From the NCBI RefSeq assembly GCF_012844345.1, contig NZ_CP051625.1, positions 2,170,001-2,234,000 of the forward strand: a DNA stretch of 64,000 nt, given 5' to 3'. Position numbers and translations under genes: made by a program. Positions 17,491 through 27,624 of the stretch are shown piece by piece (position 1 is the stretch's first letter; every line of letters starts with the position of its first letter). Below the pieces are notes generated by a model. That model was not told the DNA's origin and ran no database searches. It saw only the letters and a list, made by a program, of their open reading frames with translations. The DNA comes from Pseudomonas sp. gcc21 (GTDB taxonomy: Bacteria; Pseudomonadota; Gammaproteobacteria; Pseudomonadales; Pseudomonadaceae).

Positions 17491-20400
17491 ATGGATCGTG
17501 CAGGAACAGGACAGCCAACCGGGGAAATCGTGACGGCGGAAAAACGTAAATTCACCCGTCAATCAGCTTCGATTGCTGGCACGCTTGTGCTCAGCGACCA
17601 GGGCGAATTTGATTGTGTGATCAGCGATTTCAGCCAGGGTGGCATGTTGGTGATACTGACTGGCGCCGGTCAACTGGGCCGCCTGCGTGAATCCTTGAAG
17701 GTCAACAAGCGCGCCACGGTCGTCTATCAGCTGGACGGCAAGAACATTACTGTGGACGTGAGCGTGGCCCACGTCAGCCGCCAGGGCATCGGCTTGCAGC
17801 TGGTACAGCCGGACCCGCGCTTCGTCCTCAATATTCAGCGCGCAGCAAGGCTGTTTGCCGTTGAGCAATCCGCGCCGGTCATGAATATCATCGCGCCGAG
17901 GCAGCAGGCGCTTGATCCGCTCAGCAAGGCGCAGCTGATCAAAAAGACCAACCATCACGTCACTGCCTTTTTCAACCGCTCTTTTCCCGAATTCACCGGC
18001 GCTCTCAAAGACGCGCTGATTACCGAAGCCGACCGACAACGCAGCCAGACGGCTCAGCAACCTTTCTTCGATACGCTTGGCATCATCCGCACGCAGCAGA
18101 TGCATCTTGTGCCCGACCTGTCGGCAAAGATCAGCGCAGACGCAGCCGAAGCGGCTGACGGCCGGTTCATTGAGGCATGGCAAGCTCGAAAACCACGCAA
18201 TGAGCGCGCCGGGTTGTCGCTGGTCGAGAAGAACGAATTCGAGGATTGGCTGGTCATTCGCAAGGCCATCTCCAAGGCCGAAATTATCCTGCGGGAACAA
18301 TTGCTGGAGCTGCAGCTGCGGCTGGACGCTGCATTCGGCTCACCTGACGGGTCGCATTGCTATAATCCCTATTCGCCCAGTGCGCTGTGTTACGGCTTTG
18401 CCGAAGTCACACGCGATTGGCGTCTCACCGGCAAGGTTCAGGTTGTTGCCTTCAAGGTACTTTACGATGTGCTGCTGAGTAATCTGGCCCCGCTCTACCG
18501 CGGTCTGAACCAGCTGTTCATCGAGGCTGGGGTACTTCCTGATATCGATGTTGAGCAGTATCTGACTGAACAGGCCATACGCGAGCGCAAGGCCAACGAT
18601 GCGAGCAGGCATCAGCAACCCCCACCGGCCCCGGCAGATATCACGTCCCCGGCCCCGTCCACTGAAAAAGCGCAGACGCCCGCGCAGGCCGAATCCGCGA
18701 ACACAACACCTGGCAGCGCAAAAGCGACACCGAGCGCTTTCAATACCGCCACGCGCCTGTGGTCCGCCCACAAGCGCCTGAACAGCGGCACAGCCGGGCG
18801 TCTGACGCTGCCCGAGGAGCCATCCGAGCCCCCCCTCCCGAGTCGCGCAACGCTTTCAGCTCTGCAGCAGATGCAGCAACAGCTGCTCGCACAGCACGCC
18901 GATCTGTCTAAACCTGGCGCACTCAAGCAACTGCTCGAGGCCAGCGACCCGGGGGTGCAACTGTCGGAGTTTGAAGAAGACTCCGCAGACATGATCGAAA
19001 ACCTGTTCGACAACATCGTGCAGAGTGACCAGGTCGCGGATGATCTGCGCGATGAGGTACGCAAACTGGAAGTACCCGTCCTGCGGGTGATGCTCAAGGA
19101 TCAGAGCCTGTTCACCGCCGACTTCCATCCGGCGCGCCAGGCGGTCAACCATATAGCCCTGTTGTCAGATCAGAGCAGCACACACGCCGCGTACAACAAG
19201 GCGGCGGTAATCAACGCGATCACCACGATTCTCGAAAGCAGTGATGATGAAGGCTTCACCCGCTCGCTGCTTATCCTTGACCAGCTCGTCGCCAAGGAAA
19301 AGCGACTCGTCGAACGTAACCTGCGCCGTCTTGCGGAAGCGGCTGATGGTCAGCAACGAATTCGCAAAGCCCAACAGTTGATTGATCGCGAGCTTGTGCG
19401 TCGATTCGGGTCCCGTCCGGTCCCCGCTCCGGTGTTTGAGCTACTCGAACATGGCTGGAAAGGCCTGATGATGCTGTGCCTGTTCAGACAGGGCGATGAC
19501 AGCCGTTCCTGGGACCTGACGCTGGCGATTGTCGATCAGCTGGTCGCCCGGACGCTTCCTGATTCCCAGGAAGCGTCCGGCAATCTGATCCGCATCGATG
19601 CGCTGCTCAGGCTGATCGGCAAGGGTCTGGCCAAAGTTCACGATGCCGAAGGCCGACACGAGCAGTTGCTCGACAATATCGAGAGCTTACTGAACGGCAA
19701 TGAATTCCCCTCCGCGGTGTATCGCAGCACAATCGAACCTGTCGAGGAGCCGAGCGACAACGATGCGACTGCCCAGCGCTGGATAAAGCGCGCCAAGGGG
19801 CTGCGCAAGGGGCAGTGGCTGGAATGTCTGGCACCGCCGCAATCTCCTGTACTGTACCAGCTTGCCTGGGTGGCAGATGATTTCAGCCAGTTCATCCTGG
19901 CCAGCCAACAGGGCAAGAAAGTCTCTGAGCTATCGCTGCAGGAGATGGCTCACAAGCTACGGCATCGCTCACTTACTGCGCTAGAGCATGCCGCGCTGCC
20001 TGCCGTTGAGCAGGGTCTGGATACGCTGGTCCAGAAGATTTACGAGAAACTGGCGTTTGAGGCGTCTCACGACCAGCTTACCGGCCTGTGTACCCGCCGG
20101 GAATTTTCTCAATGTATCGCGCAGAGTGTGGCCAATGCCAAGGAACGCCGGCAACGCCACACCCTTATCTTTATCGACATTCTCCAGTTCAAGCTGGTCA
20201 ACAACACCTGCGGCTACGAAGCGGGTGACCGTCTGCTGCAAGAACTTGCCCGGAGCCTGGAGAATCTGGCTGGGGACGACGCCATCGTCGGCCGAATCGG
20301 CGCGGCGGAATTCGGCGTTGTGGTGCCACTCGATGCGGAGGTCGAAGGCTTTCAGCTGGCTTCAGCGATCAAGGCCGAAATCGAAGGCACCCGTTTCGAG

Positions 20401-21363
20401 GAAGGCGGTCATAGCTTTGTGATCAATACTGCGATGGCGTTGCTCGGTTTCGACCATACCAACGACCGGGTTATGGAATTGCTGAGAACCGTTGAGGTCG
20501 CCGCCGAGATGAGCAAAAAGGCCGGCCGCCGGAAGATCCAAGTGGTCCATCCAGGCGACGCTCGACTTGAGGAGCGCGACGAGGTGATGAACTGGGTCAC
20601 CCGAATCAACCGCGCCCTTGATGAAAACTCGTTGAAAATCCGCTGTCAGGCGATAAGCCCGATTCACAGTTCCGTGTTACCGCACTACGAGATCCTGCTG
20701 ACCGTTGTTGATGATGCAGGCAATCATCTACCACCGGGCGAATTCATCACTGCTGCCGAGGAATTCAACCGAATGGCAGCAGTTGATCGCTGGGTAATAG
20801 AAGCCGTATTTGGCTGGATGACCGAGCACCTCCCTGGGCTGGAGTACATAGGCGGTTTCTCGATCAACCTCTCCGGCCACTCGCTGAATGACGAGACCTT
20901 CACTGACTTCCTGTTTGACGCCTTGATCCGTTATCCCGTCCCGCGGGACAAGTTGATCTTCGAGATCACCGAAACCACCGCCATAGCCAACCTGGAAGAC
21001 GCTTCGGACTTCATCACCGAAATGCGCGGTATTGGTTGCCGGTTCTCCCTGGATGACTTTGGCGTGGGACAATCGTCATTCTCGTACCTGAAACGCCTGC
21101 CTGTAGATTTCATCAAGATCGACGGCTCCTTTGTCATCAATATCGCCGACGACCCGGTCGATTTTGCGCTCGTGCGCTCGATCACCGAGATGGGCCACTT
21201 CCTTGGCAAAAAGGTCATCGCCGAATACGTAGCCGATGCCGCAATACTGGAAGCGGTGTCCTCTATCGGCGTGGACTATGCCCAGGGGTTTCACTTCGGC
21301 CGGCATGTAATGCTCGATCAGCTAGTACTGGCGCCGCCTGCCGCCAACGAAATCGACGCTTAG
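17491..21363 (+). CDS. PilZ-DUF1631-GGDEF-EAL protein with degenerate catalytic motifs
   Basis: A 1290-residue cytoplasmic protein. An N-terminal PilZ-like domain (about 18-125; RKFTRQSAS, DFSQGGM) should bind c-di-GMP. A long alpha-helical DUF1631-like region (about 140-820) follows, including a low-complexity Pro/Ala/Thr linker at about 370-420. Then GGDEF (about 855-1020) and EAL (about 1035-1280). The GGDEF signature is GAAEF (937-941), so cyclase activity is unlikely. The EAL signature is EIL (1067-1069), although the DDFG at 1188-1191, EITET and KIDGSF are kept, so phosphodiesterase activity is doubtful. A GTG at 17530 after GGGGA is an alternative start. Likely a c-di-GMP sensor or scaffold. 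Confidence 0.88.
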   Translation: MDRAGTGQPTGEIVTAEKRKFTRQSASIAGTLVLSDQGEFDCVISDFSQGGMLVILTGAGQLGRLRESLKVNKRATVVYQLDGKNITVDVSVAHVSRQGIGLQLVQPDPRFVLNIQRAARLFAVEQSAPVMNIIAPRQQALDPLSKAQLIKKTNHHVTAFFNRSFPEFTGALKDALITEADRQRSQTAQQPFFDTLGIIRTQQMHLVPDLSAKISADAAEAADGRFIEAWQARKPRNERAGLSLVEKNEFEDWLVIRKAISKAEIILREQLLELQLRLDAAFGSPDGSHCYNPYSPSALCYGFAEVTRDWRLTGKVQVVAFKVLYDVLLSNLAPLYRGLNQLFIEAGVLPDIDVEQYLTEQAIRERKANDASRHQQPPPAPADITSPAPSTEKAQTPAQAESANTTPGSAKATPSAFNTATRLWSAHKRLNSGTAGRLTLPEEPSEPPLPSRATLSALQQMQQQLLAQHADLSKPGALKQLLEASDPGVQLSEFEEDSADMIENLFDNIVQSDQVADDLRDEVRKLEVPVLRVMLKDQSLFTADFHPARQAVNHIALLSDQSSTHAAYNKAAVINAITTILESSDDEGFTRSLLILDQLVAKEKRLVERNLRRLAEAADGQQRIRKAQQLIDRELVRRFGSRPVPAPVFELLEHGWKGLMMLCLFRQGDDSRSWDLTLAIVDQLVARTLPDSQEASGNLIRIDALLRLIGKGLAKVHDAEGRHEQLLDNIESLLNGNEFPSAVYRSTIEPVEEPSDNDATAQRWIKRAKGLRKGQWLECLAPPQSPVLYQLAWVADDFSQFILASQQGKKVSELSLQEMAHKLRHRSLTALEHAALPAVEQGLDTLVQKIYEKLAFEASHDQLTGLCTRREFSQCIAQSVANAKERRQRHTLIFIDILQFKLVNNTCGYEAGDRLLQELARSLENLAGDDAIVGRIGAAEFGVVVPLDAEVEGFQLASAIKAEIEGTRFEEGGHSFVINTAMALLGFDHTNDRVMELLRTVEVAAEMSKKAGRRKIQVVHPGDARLEERDEVMNWVTRINRALDENSLKIRCQAISPIHSSVLPHYEILLTVVDDAGNHLPPGEFITAAEEFNRMAAVDRWVIEAVFGWMTEHLPGLEYIGGFSINLSGHSLNDETFTDFLFDALIRYPVPRDKLIFEITETTAIANLEDASDFITEMRGIGCRFSLDDFGVGQSSFSYLKRLPVDFIKIDGSFVINIADDPVDFALVRSITEMGHFLGKKVIAEYVADAAILEAVSSIGVDYAQGFHFGRHVMLDQLVLAPPAANEIDA

Positions 21364-21677
21364 CACGCCACCGCAATCCATTGTGGGCAACGTGATCGGA
21401 GCGCCGAACCGCTACGGCGACCTGGCCGCCAGGCCAGTCCTTTTAGTTCTTATAACCGAAACCCCAGGCGTCCTGCGGCTGCCGTCACGCCGAGGCCCGC
21501 GTTCCTGCAAAATCAGCGGATCTTTTCGGTACGTATCGGGCCGGGTGCAGCCATGCATTGAGTCATGACGCGAAATCAACGAAAATGCCGGCCAGGTTAT
21601 CCCCTGCGCGTACCCAACCCCATTTTCAGATTTCCACTTGGTTGGCCCTATCGCCCGCACACCAGAAGATTTAACAG
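21364..21677. other. Spacer before prfC
   Basis: About 314 bp. It holds a terminator-like hairpin near 21422. The remainder presumably carries the prfC promoter; I see no convincing promoter pair and no gene. Confidence 0.4.
21422..21451 (+). terminator. Putative terminator of the PilZ/GGDEF/EAL gene
   Basis: CTGGCC-GCCA-GGCCAG hairpin followed by TCCTTTTAGTTCTT, about 60 bp after the stop codon. A short stem with a moderately T-rich tail. Confidence 0.5.
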
Positions 21678-23267
21678 ATGACAAACACCGCTACACAGCG
21701 CGAGGTCGGTAAACGCCGCACCTTTGCGATCATTTCGCACCCGGATGCGGGTAAAACCACCATTACCGAACGACTGCTGCTGATGGGCCAGGCGATTAGC
21801 GTGGCGGGTACGGTCAAGGCGCGCAAATCTGATCGTCACGCCACGTCCGACTGGATGGCGATGGAGAAACAGCGGGGCATTTCTGTTACGACGTCGGTGA
21901 TGCAGTTCCCCTACCGCGATTGCATGGTCAATCTACTGGATACCCCCGGTCACGAAGACTTCTCCGAAGACACCTATCGCACACTTACGGCTGTGGATTC
22001 GGCATTAATGGTGCTGGACGGCGGTAAAGGCGTTGAGCCGCGCACTATTGCACTGATGGATGTCTGCCGCCTTCGGGATACACCCATCGTCAGCTTCATC
22101 AACAAGATGGACCGTGATATCCGCGACCCCATCGAGCTACTGGATGAAATCGAATCGGTACTGAACATCAAGGCTGCGCCCATCACCTGGCCGATCGGTT
22201 GCTATCGGGAATTCAAGGGTGTGTACAACCTGGCTCAGGATCACATCATTGTTTACGAGCCTGGCCACGGCCATGAGCGCACCGAGGCGCGCATCATCCA
22301 CAAGCTCGACTCGGATGAGGCCCGTTCACACCTTGGTGATCTGTATGACGATTTTGTCGACGAGCTGGAGCTGGTCCAAGGCGCTTGTCACGAATTCGAT
22401 CATGAAGCTTTCCTGCGCGGCGAGATGACCCCGGTTTTCTTCGGCACCGCTCTGGGTAACTTCGGCGTAGAGCAAGTGCTTGATGCCATCGTCCGCTGGG
22501 CACCGGCACCCTTACCCCGCCCCGCTCACGAACGGACCGTGGAACCGGCCGAAGAGACATTCACCGGCTTCGTATTCAAGATCCAGGCAAACATGGATCC
22601 CAAACACCGCGACCGTATTGCCTTCATGCGTATCTGCTCCGGGCGCTACGACAAGGGCATGAAAATGCACCACGTGCGTACCGGCAAGGATATGCGCATG
22701 GCCGATGCGCTGACCTTCTTCGCCTCAGAGCGCGAACATCTGGACGAAGCCTGGGCAGGAGACATCATCGGGCTGCACAATCATGGCACCATTCAGATCG
22801 GCGACACCTTTACCCAGGGCGAGAAGATCGGTTTCACCGGCATTCCGCACTTCGCGCCAGAGCTGTTCCGCCGCGTTCGCCTGAAGGACCCGCTCAAGTC
22901 CAAACAGTTGCGCCAGGGCCTGCAGGAGCTGGCCGAGGAAGGTGCAACGCAGGTGTTCTTCCCCGAGCGCAGCAACGACATCATCCTGGGCGCTGTGGGG
23001 ATTCTGCAGTTCGACGTGGTCGCCAGCCGTCTCAAGGAAGAATACAAGGTGGAATGCATCTACGAGCCGATCAACGTCTGGTCAGCGCGCTGGATCGAAT
23101 CAGACGACAAGAAGAAACTCGAGGAATTTCGGAACAAGGCCATGGAGAATCTGGCCATCGACGGCGGCGGGCATCTTACTTATCTGGCGCCCACCCGCGT
23201 CAACCTGAACCTGACCGAAGAGCGGTGGCCAGATATACGTTTCCGCGCAACGCGGGAAACCCATTGA
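21678..23267 (+). CDS. prfC: Peptide chain release factor 3
   Basis: A translational GTPase that recycles RF1/RF2 from the ribosome after termination. It is 529 residues, the normal length. The G1 loop HPDAGKTT is at 21-28, the switch region [12 protein letters not shown] follows, then G3 DTPGHEDF and G4 NKMD. Domain II and III follow with the RF3-specific [11 protein letters not shown] and WSARWI regions. All GTPase motifs are intact. The start at ATG 21678 has AGAAGA upstream. It is monocistronic. Confidence 0.97.
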   Translation: MTNTATQREVGKRRTFAIISHPDAGKTTITERLLLMGQAISVAGTVKARKSDRHATSDWMAMEKQRGISVTTSVMQFPYRDCMVNLLDTPGHEDFSEDTYRTLTAVDSALMVLDGGKGVEPRTIALMDVCRLRDTPIVSFINKMDRDIRDPIELLDEIESVLNIKAAPITWPIGCYREFKGVYNLAQDHIIVYEPGHGHERTEARIIHKLDSDEARSHLGDLYDDFVDELELVQGACHEFDHEAFLRGEMTPVFFGTALGNFGVEQVLDAIVRWAPAPLPRPAHERTVEPAEETFTGFVFKIQANMDPKHRDRIAFMRICSGRYDKGMKMHHVRTGKDMRMADALTFFASEREHLDEAWAGDIIGLHNHGTIQIGDTFTQGEKIGFTGIPHFAPELFRRVRLKDPLKSKQLRQGLQELAEEGATQVFFPERSNDIILGAVGILQFDVVASRLKEEYKVECIYEPINVWSARWIESDDKKKLEEFRNKAMENLAIDGGGHLTYLAPTRVNLNLTEERWPDIRFRATRETH

Positions 23268-23279
23268 TCTGATGTTATC

Positions 23280-23305
23280 GAGCGGCCCGGCAAAACGGGT
23301 CGCTC
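23280..23305 (+). terminator. Hairpin after prfC
   Basis: GAGCGGCCCG-GCAAAA-CGGGTCGCTC, a 10-bp stem with one mismatch, starting 13 bp after the prfC stop. There is no T-run, so termination here is uncertain. Confidence 0.45.
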
Positions 23306-23327
23306 TATCGCTTCAACCAAACCTTTA

Positions 23328-23756
23328 TCAAAACCAGTACCGTTCTGCCTGCTGCGTTAGCGCGCCGCTCAGCGCGTTCTCACAACTCGCACGCGTAAAG
23401 GCTGATTGGCGCACGCTACCCCTGTTCGACCGACGACCTGCCAGGCAATCACTCTCGGGGATGCGTTGCGCCTGGGTCACGGCGACAGCCGGCGTTTTGC
23501 TGTCAAAGGCTTGGAACCGGGCCAACTCGCCGCATCGACGGACCGAATCGGAATGCCCGGACGTTGAGACCTGCTGCGCATCATTGTGAGCCAACTGGGG
23601 TCTTTCATAGCACAAGCGCAAGTTCGAGGAAGTCGTTACGTTTCCCCGTGCAGGTAGCTCATGACGCGCTTGCATGCCGTAGGCTATCGTCATCAGACAG
23701 ATTAACGCCAGCAAGATGCCGTCCCTTGAACGTACCCGATTTGCTTTGAAGATCAT
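23328..23756 (-). CDS. Hypothetical membrane-anchored or secreted protein
   Basis: A 142-residue frame with a basic N-terminus and a single hydrophobic helix (residues about 13-27, GILLALICLMTIAYG), then a polar region with four cysteines. ATG 23756 is preceded by GGAG. I chose this start because the frame extends to 23906 without a ribosome site. No family is recognised. The C-terminal region overlaps the area downstream of prfC and reads like non-coding sequence (many R and S), so the true end or the gene itself is doubtful. Confidence 0.4.
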   Translation of the reverse strand: MIFKANRVRSRDGILLALICLMTIAYGMQARHELPARGNVTTSSNLRLCYERPQLAHNDAQQVSTSGHSDSVRRCGELARFQAFDSKTPAVAVTQAQRIPESDCLAGRRSNRGSVRQSAFTRASCENALSGALTQQAERYWF

Positions 23757-24107
23757 GCCTATCACACTCCGTTTGCGATCTGCTACTGACAGAAAACCGT
23801 CTCCTGGCCACTGTTGCCTAGCGAGAATTCCGGTCCGATAAATCAAACATGCGGCAGCGTCCATTCCATGGACCACACTCTGGGCGGGACTACCCAATCG
23901 GGACATAACCGCCCAAGCAAAAAGCGAACCATCGCTCTATGCATTTGAATTATCTAGGTTTGTGGGTTAGCTGATTAACCGTTTTATTCGCACAGCGCAC
24001 TGAAACGTGGCATCAGCCTGATGCCGCACCGAAAGCGAGCAGCTGGCCCGCCAGGTCATAACCCTTGGCGAAATGTGCCATGCTATTTAGCAACCTACTC
24101 TCTGAAT

Positions 24108-24917
24108 ATGTCAATTATGCGTTATATCGATACCCACACTCACATTGACTGTCCGGATTTTGACGCGGATCGCGAGAAAGTTATACGGAATGCGAAGTCC
24201 GTCGGAGTCGAGCGCATTCTGATCATGGGTATTACCCGATCAAACTGGGATCGACTCTGGCAACTGGTGCTGTCGGATCGTGCACTGTATGGCGCCTTCG
24301 GCCTGCACCCGATCTTTCTCGAGGAACATCGTGACGAGGATATCGATGCGCTTCAGCAGCGCCTCGCTGCCCTTGTTGGTCACCCGCAGTGCTGCGCGGT
24401 AGGCGAAATCGGTCTCGATTATTTCCTTCCTGATCTGGACCGTGAGCGGCAGCAGATACTGCTCGAGGCGCAGCTGCAGCTCGCCAGTGACTTTGATCTG
24501 CCTGCCCTACTGCATGTCCGCCGCGCTCACGCACCGATGATTGCCACGCTCAAACGCTTTCGTCTGAAACGAACAGGCATCGTGCATGCCTTTGCGGGGA
24601 GTCGCGAAGAAGCCAGAGAATATATCAAACTGGGATTCAAGCTCGGTCTCGGTGGCGCAGCGACCTGGCCCCAAGCCAAACGCCTGCGTCGAACCCTTGC
24701 TGAGCTACCGATATCGAGTCTGGTGCTGGAAACGGATGCGCCGGACATGGCTCCCAGCTTCCAGGCATACCAGCGCAACAGCCCAGAGTTCCTACCGGAA
24801 ATCTGTCGCCAGCTAGCCAAACTGCGCGGCGAAGCAACCGAAGATCTGGCTCAGGCCTGCCTCGATAACAGTTGTGAATTATTCGGCTGGTCATCCACAG
24901 AGCCCCAGGTCTGTTAG
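24108..24917 (+). CDS. TatD family metal-dependent hydrolase (deoxyribonuclease-like)
   Basis: A 269-residue TIM-barrel metalloenzyme of the TatD/YcfH/YjjV group. Metal ligands are H10 and H12 in DTHTHID. Next come FGLHP, the VGEIGLDY glutamate, LLHVRRAH (ligand His), GIVHAFAGS and LVLETDAPDM with the active-site aspartate. Family members act as DNases or on other phosphoesters. The frame opens at 24021, but similarity starts at MSIMRYIDTHTH; ATG 24108 or 24117 is possible and neither has a clear ribosome site. Stand-alone gene. Confidence 0.88.
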   Translation: MSIMRYIDTHTHIDCPDFDADREKVIRNAKSVGVERILIMGITRSNWDRLWQLVLSDRALYGAFGLHPIFLEEHRDEDIDALQQRLAALVGHPQCCAVGEIGLDYFLPDLDRERQQILLEAQLQLASDFDLPALLHVRRAHAPMIATLKRFRLKRTGIVHAFAGSREEAREYIKLGFKLGLGGAATWPQAKRLRRTLAELPISSLVLETDAPDMAPSFQAYQRNSPEFLPEICRQLAKLRGEATEDLAQACLDNSCELFGWSSTEPQVC

Positions 24918-24962
24918 AGTCATTTGCACGACTGACCAACCATCCAACACAAGGAGCTGTAC

Positions 24963-25424
24963 ATGGCATTGGGCATTGTCCTGCTACTGGCCTGGTTGAT
25001 CCTGCTGGTACGCTTTCCGCGGCCCATGGTCCCCGCGAGCCTGGTGATCGTTGCCCTGGCGCTGCTGCTCGGTGCGATCGTTGCGACCATGCAATGGCTG
25101 GATAGTCGTCGGGTGGACCAACTGGATATCAGCGTGACGTATTCGCCAGACGCCTGCGAATTCGGTAAACCCCTGCGCGTCGATATCAGCAACAACAGCG
25201 CGCGCACCATCACCCGTCTCAGCTGGCGGCTGCAGGCCGCACAGCCTGGATACAACACCAATCTGGTAGATACCAGCACCACCGCCGCTACTTACCGCGT
25301 TGAGCAGTTAATTCCGGCCGACGGTGACTGGACAGGCTGTTACCGAGTGCCGCGTCTACGTACCGGTTATCGGGCGCCTGACCTGGACTATCGCACGGAC
25401 AACGTCCACGCCGAATTTCAATAA
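24963..25424 (+). CDS. Conserved membrane protein, unknown function
   Basis: A 153-residue protein with two N-terminal membrane segments (about 2-18 and 24-43) and a C-terminal beta-rich domain (about 50-150) with two cysteines. That domain probably faces the periplasm. Homologues in pseudomonads carry the uninformative label multidrug transporter; nothing in the sequence supports transport. AAGGAG lies 7 nt before ATG 24963. The gene follows the TatD gene by 45 bp and precedes an SDR gene by 23 bp, so the three may be co-transcribed. Confidence 0.7.
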   Translation: MALGIVLLLAWLILLVRFPRPMVPASLVIVALALLLGAIVATMQWLDSRRVDQLDISVTYSPDACEFGKPLRVDISNNSARTITRLSWRLQAAQPGYNTNLVDTSTTAATYRVEQLIPADGDWTGCYRVPRLRTGYRAPDLDYRTDNVHAEFQ

Positions 25425-25447
25425 CAAACAACAATCAGGATCGCAGC

Positions 25448-26272
25448 ATGAACAAACCCGTAGCATTGATCACCGGTTGCTCATCCGGCATTGGCCAGGC
25501 TCTGGCGCAGGTAATGCTCGACGAGGGCTACCAGGTCTGGGCCACCGCGCGCAAACCGGACAGCCTGTCCGCGCTGGTCGAACGGGGCGCGGTCGCGGTA
25601 GAGCTGGATGTCAACAATGCCGAACAGCTCGCTGCCTGTGCCGAACGCCTGCATAAAGAAGCCGGCCGGCTGGATGTTCTGGTCAATAACGCCGGTTACG
25701 GTGCCATGGGGCCGGTGCTGGACGCTGACCGCGAGACGCTTCTCAAGCAATTCGACACCAATGTGTTTGCGCCGCTTCAACTGGTCCGCGCTACGGCCGA
25801 CCTGCTCCGGGCAAGCGAAGGTCTGATTGTGAATATCGGCAGTGTTTCCGGCGTCACCACCACGCCTTTCTCCGGCGTGTACTGCGCCTCGAAGGCTGCG
25901 CTGCATGCCCTGTCCGACGCACTGCGTCTTGAGCTGACACCCTTCGGTATACAGGTGCTGACAGTCAAACCGGGTTCCATTGCATCGGACTTCGGCAACA
26001 ACGCGACTGCCGCTATCACTATCGATGACAATTCCTGGTTCAAACCCTGGGAAAAAGGCGTTCAGGCTCGCGCCATGGCTTCGCAGAAAGGCGACTCCAC
26101 ACCGGCCCGTGACTTTGCTGTTGAGCTGATGGACTACATCAAGAATCCGCTACGCCCCGAAGAAGCACTGATCGGTGCCAACAGTCGAAAGATGGTGAGC
26201 CTGAAGCGCTGGCTGCCAACATCGATACTCGACGCGCAGCTGCGTAAGCGTTTCAGACTGAACAAGGGCTAG
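25448..26272 (+). CDS. Short-chain dehydrogenase/reductase
   Basis: A 274-residue classical SDR. The cofactor motif ITGCSSGIG lies at residues 8-16, NNAG at 80-83, serine near 132-134, and Tyr145-x3-Lys149 in YCASKAALHALSDALRLEL. The tail with PWEKGVQARA and RKMVSLKRWLP resembles the NADP-dependent 17beta-HSD-like or all-trans-retinol dehydrogenase-like SDRs. The substrate is unknown. The ribosome site is AGGA before ATG 25448. It starts 23 bp after the membrane protein gene. Confidence 0.85.
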   Translation: MNKPVALITGCSSGIGQALAQVMLDEGYQVWATARKPDSLSALVERGAVAVELDVNNAEQLAACAERLHKEAGRLDVLVNNAGYGAMGPVLDADRETLLKQFDTNVFAPLQLVRATADLLRASEGLIVNIGSVSGVTTTPFSGVYCASKAALHALSDALRLELTPFGIQVLTVKPGSIASDFGNNATAAITIDDNSWFKPWEKGVQARAMASQKGDSTPARDFAVELMDYIKNPLRPEEALIGANSRKMVSLKRWLPTSILDAQLRKRFRLNKG

Positions 26273-26372
26273 AACGGGGCCCGCTGGTGTCCCGCTGCAA
26301 GCCGGTTCGTATTTCGCACCGGCAGCATTGCACTTTGACTGCGACCAACGTGCCCCTCCCGAGCACGCCGCA

Positions 26373-27392
26373 CTAGGAATAAAGGATTTCTTCCGCCTGG
26401 CGGTCAGCAATGGTCGCCGGGGATCGCCCTTCGGCCACGCTCTGCCCGAAAATGCTATCCAGCCGGCTGCCGATGTTGTCGATGCGTCCGGCTATATTGC
26501 TTGCCGGCTCGCCCTTGTAGGTCAGCGCTACGTACAGCAACCCACCAGCGTTGATAACGTAATCCGGCGCATAGAGTATGCCGCGAGCATCCAGCAGGTC
26601 TGCAGCATCGGCATCGACCAGCTGGTTATTGGCCGAACCTGCCACGGCGGCGCAGCGCAGCTGCCCTATGGCGTCAGCGTTGAGAACACCGCCCAGGCCA
26701 CAGGGTGAGAAAACATCGCAGGGTGATTCATACACGGCATCCAGGGCGACCGGGAATACGCCCAGCTCATCAACGGCCAAACGTACCTTGCCCGGGTCGA
26801 TATCGGCGGCGAGCACTTCCACCCCTTCAGCAACCAGCAATTGCGCGAGGGCATAACCGACATTGCCCAGCCCCTGCACCATGACTCGCACACCGTTCAG
26901 AGAAGACTGACCCAAACGTTCCCGCGCGGCTGACCGGATACCAGCGAGCACGCCAAGCGCAGTATGGGGCGCAGGGTCACCGGCCTGGGTAGTGCTGGTT
27001 ACGAAGCGGGTTTCACGCGCAATACAGTCCATATCCTCGTTGCTGGTGCCGCTATCCACCGCTGTGATGTAACCGCCCCGCAGGGATTCGATGCAGCGCC
27101 CAAAGGCCTCGAAGAGCGCGGCACGATTGTCCACGTGCGGCTTGCGAATGATCACCGCCTTGCCCCCGCCCTGCTCCAGCCCGGCCAGGGCAGCTTTGTA
27201 GCTCATACCGCGAGCCAGACGAACTGCATCCGCCACGGCGGAATCGATAGCGGCATAGGGCTGGTACCGACAGCCACCCAGCGCCGGCCCCAGTCGTGTG
27301 CTGTGAATGGCGATAACGGCCTCGAGGCCGCTCGCCTGATCAGCAAATAGATGCAGTGCCTGAACGTTTTCCGAATGCATTCTTGTAAACAT
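26373..27392 (-). CDS. Leucine/valine dehydrogenase (Glu/Leu/Phe/Val dehydrogenase family)
   Basis: A 339-residue NAD-dependent amino acid dehydrogenase that deaminates branched-chain amino acids. The N-terminal catalytic domain has GPALGGCRY, the MSYKAALAG lysine and the GGGKAVI lysine. The Rossmann domain carries GLGNVGYALAQLL, and the C-terminal part has FSPCGLGGVLN and APDYVINAGGL typical of leucine dehydrogenases. The frame opens at 27491, but GAGGG stands before ATG 27392 and the preceding 33 residues look non-coding. Leucine rather than valine preference is a guess by family and length. Confidence 0.87.
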   Translation of the reverse strand: MFTRMHSENVQALHLFADQASGLEAVIAIHSTRLGPALGGCRYQPYAAIDSAVADAVRLARGMSYKAALAGLEQGGGKAVIIRKPHVDNRAALFEAFGRCIESLRGGYITAVDSGTSNEDMDCIARETRFVTSTTQAGDPAPHTALGVLAGIRSAARERLGQSSLNGVRVMVQGLGNVGYALAQLLVAEGVEVLAADIDPGKVRLAVDELGVFPVALDAVYESPCDVFSPCGLGGVLNADAIGQLRCAAVAGSANNQLVDADAADLLDARGILYAPDYVINAGGLLYVALTYKGEPASNIAGRIDNIGSRLDSIFGQSVAEGRSPATIADRQAEEILYS

Positions 27393-27624
27393 GCTGCCCT
27401 CGCCTGAAGCCCTGGATAGCGACTGCCCCTGACAGATTCTTCCCGGCAAAAAGACTGCGCGTGACGGCTTTACCGGAGCAGCAGGCTGCATTTTGCCCAG
27501 TCACTTACAACGCGTTCCAGAGGCTCCCGTATCATGTGAGATTGACACAACGATACACATTAAAGCTGGTCAGTGACCAATAGTGTTTGGCACTATTTCC
27601 GCTGATCAAATGGGAGTAACACAC

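Noticed and set aside
27577..27598. TTTGGCACTATTTCCGCTG before the Tim44-like gene as a sigma54 promoter
   Set aside because: It has GG and GC at 10-bp spacing, but the -12 element lacks the TTGC consensus and no activator site is seen.
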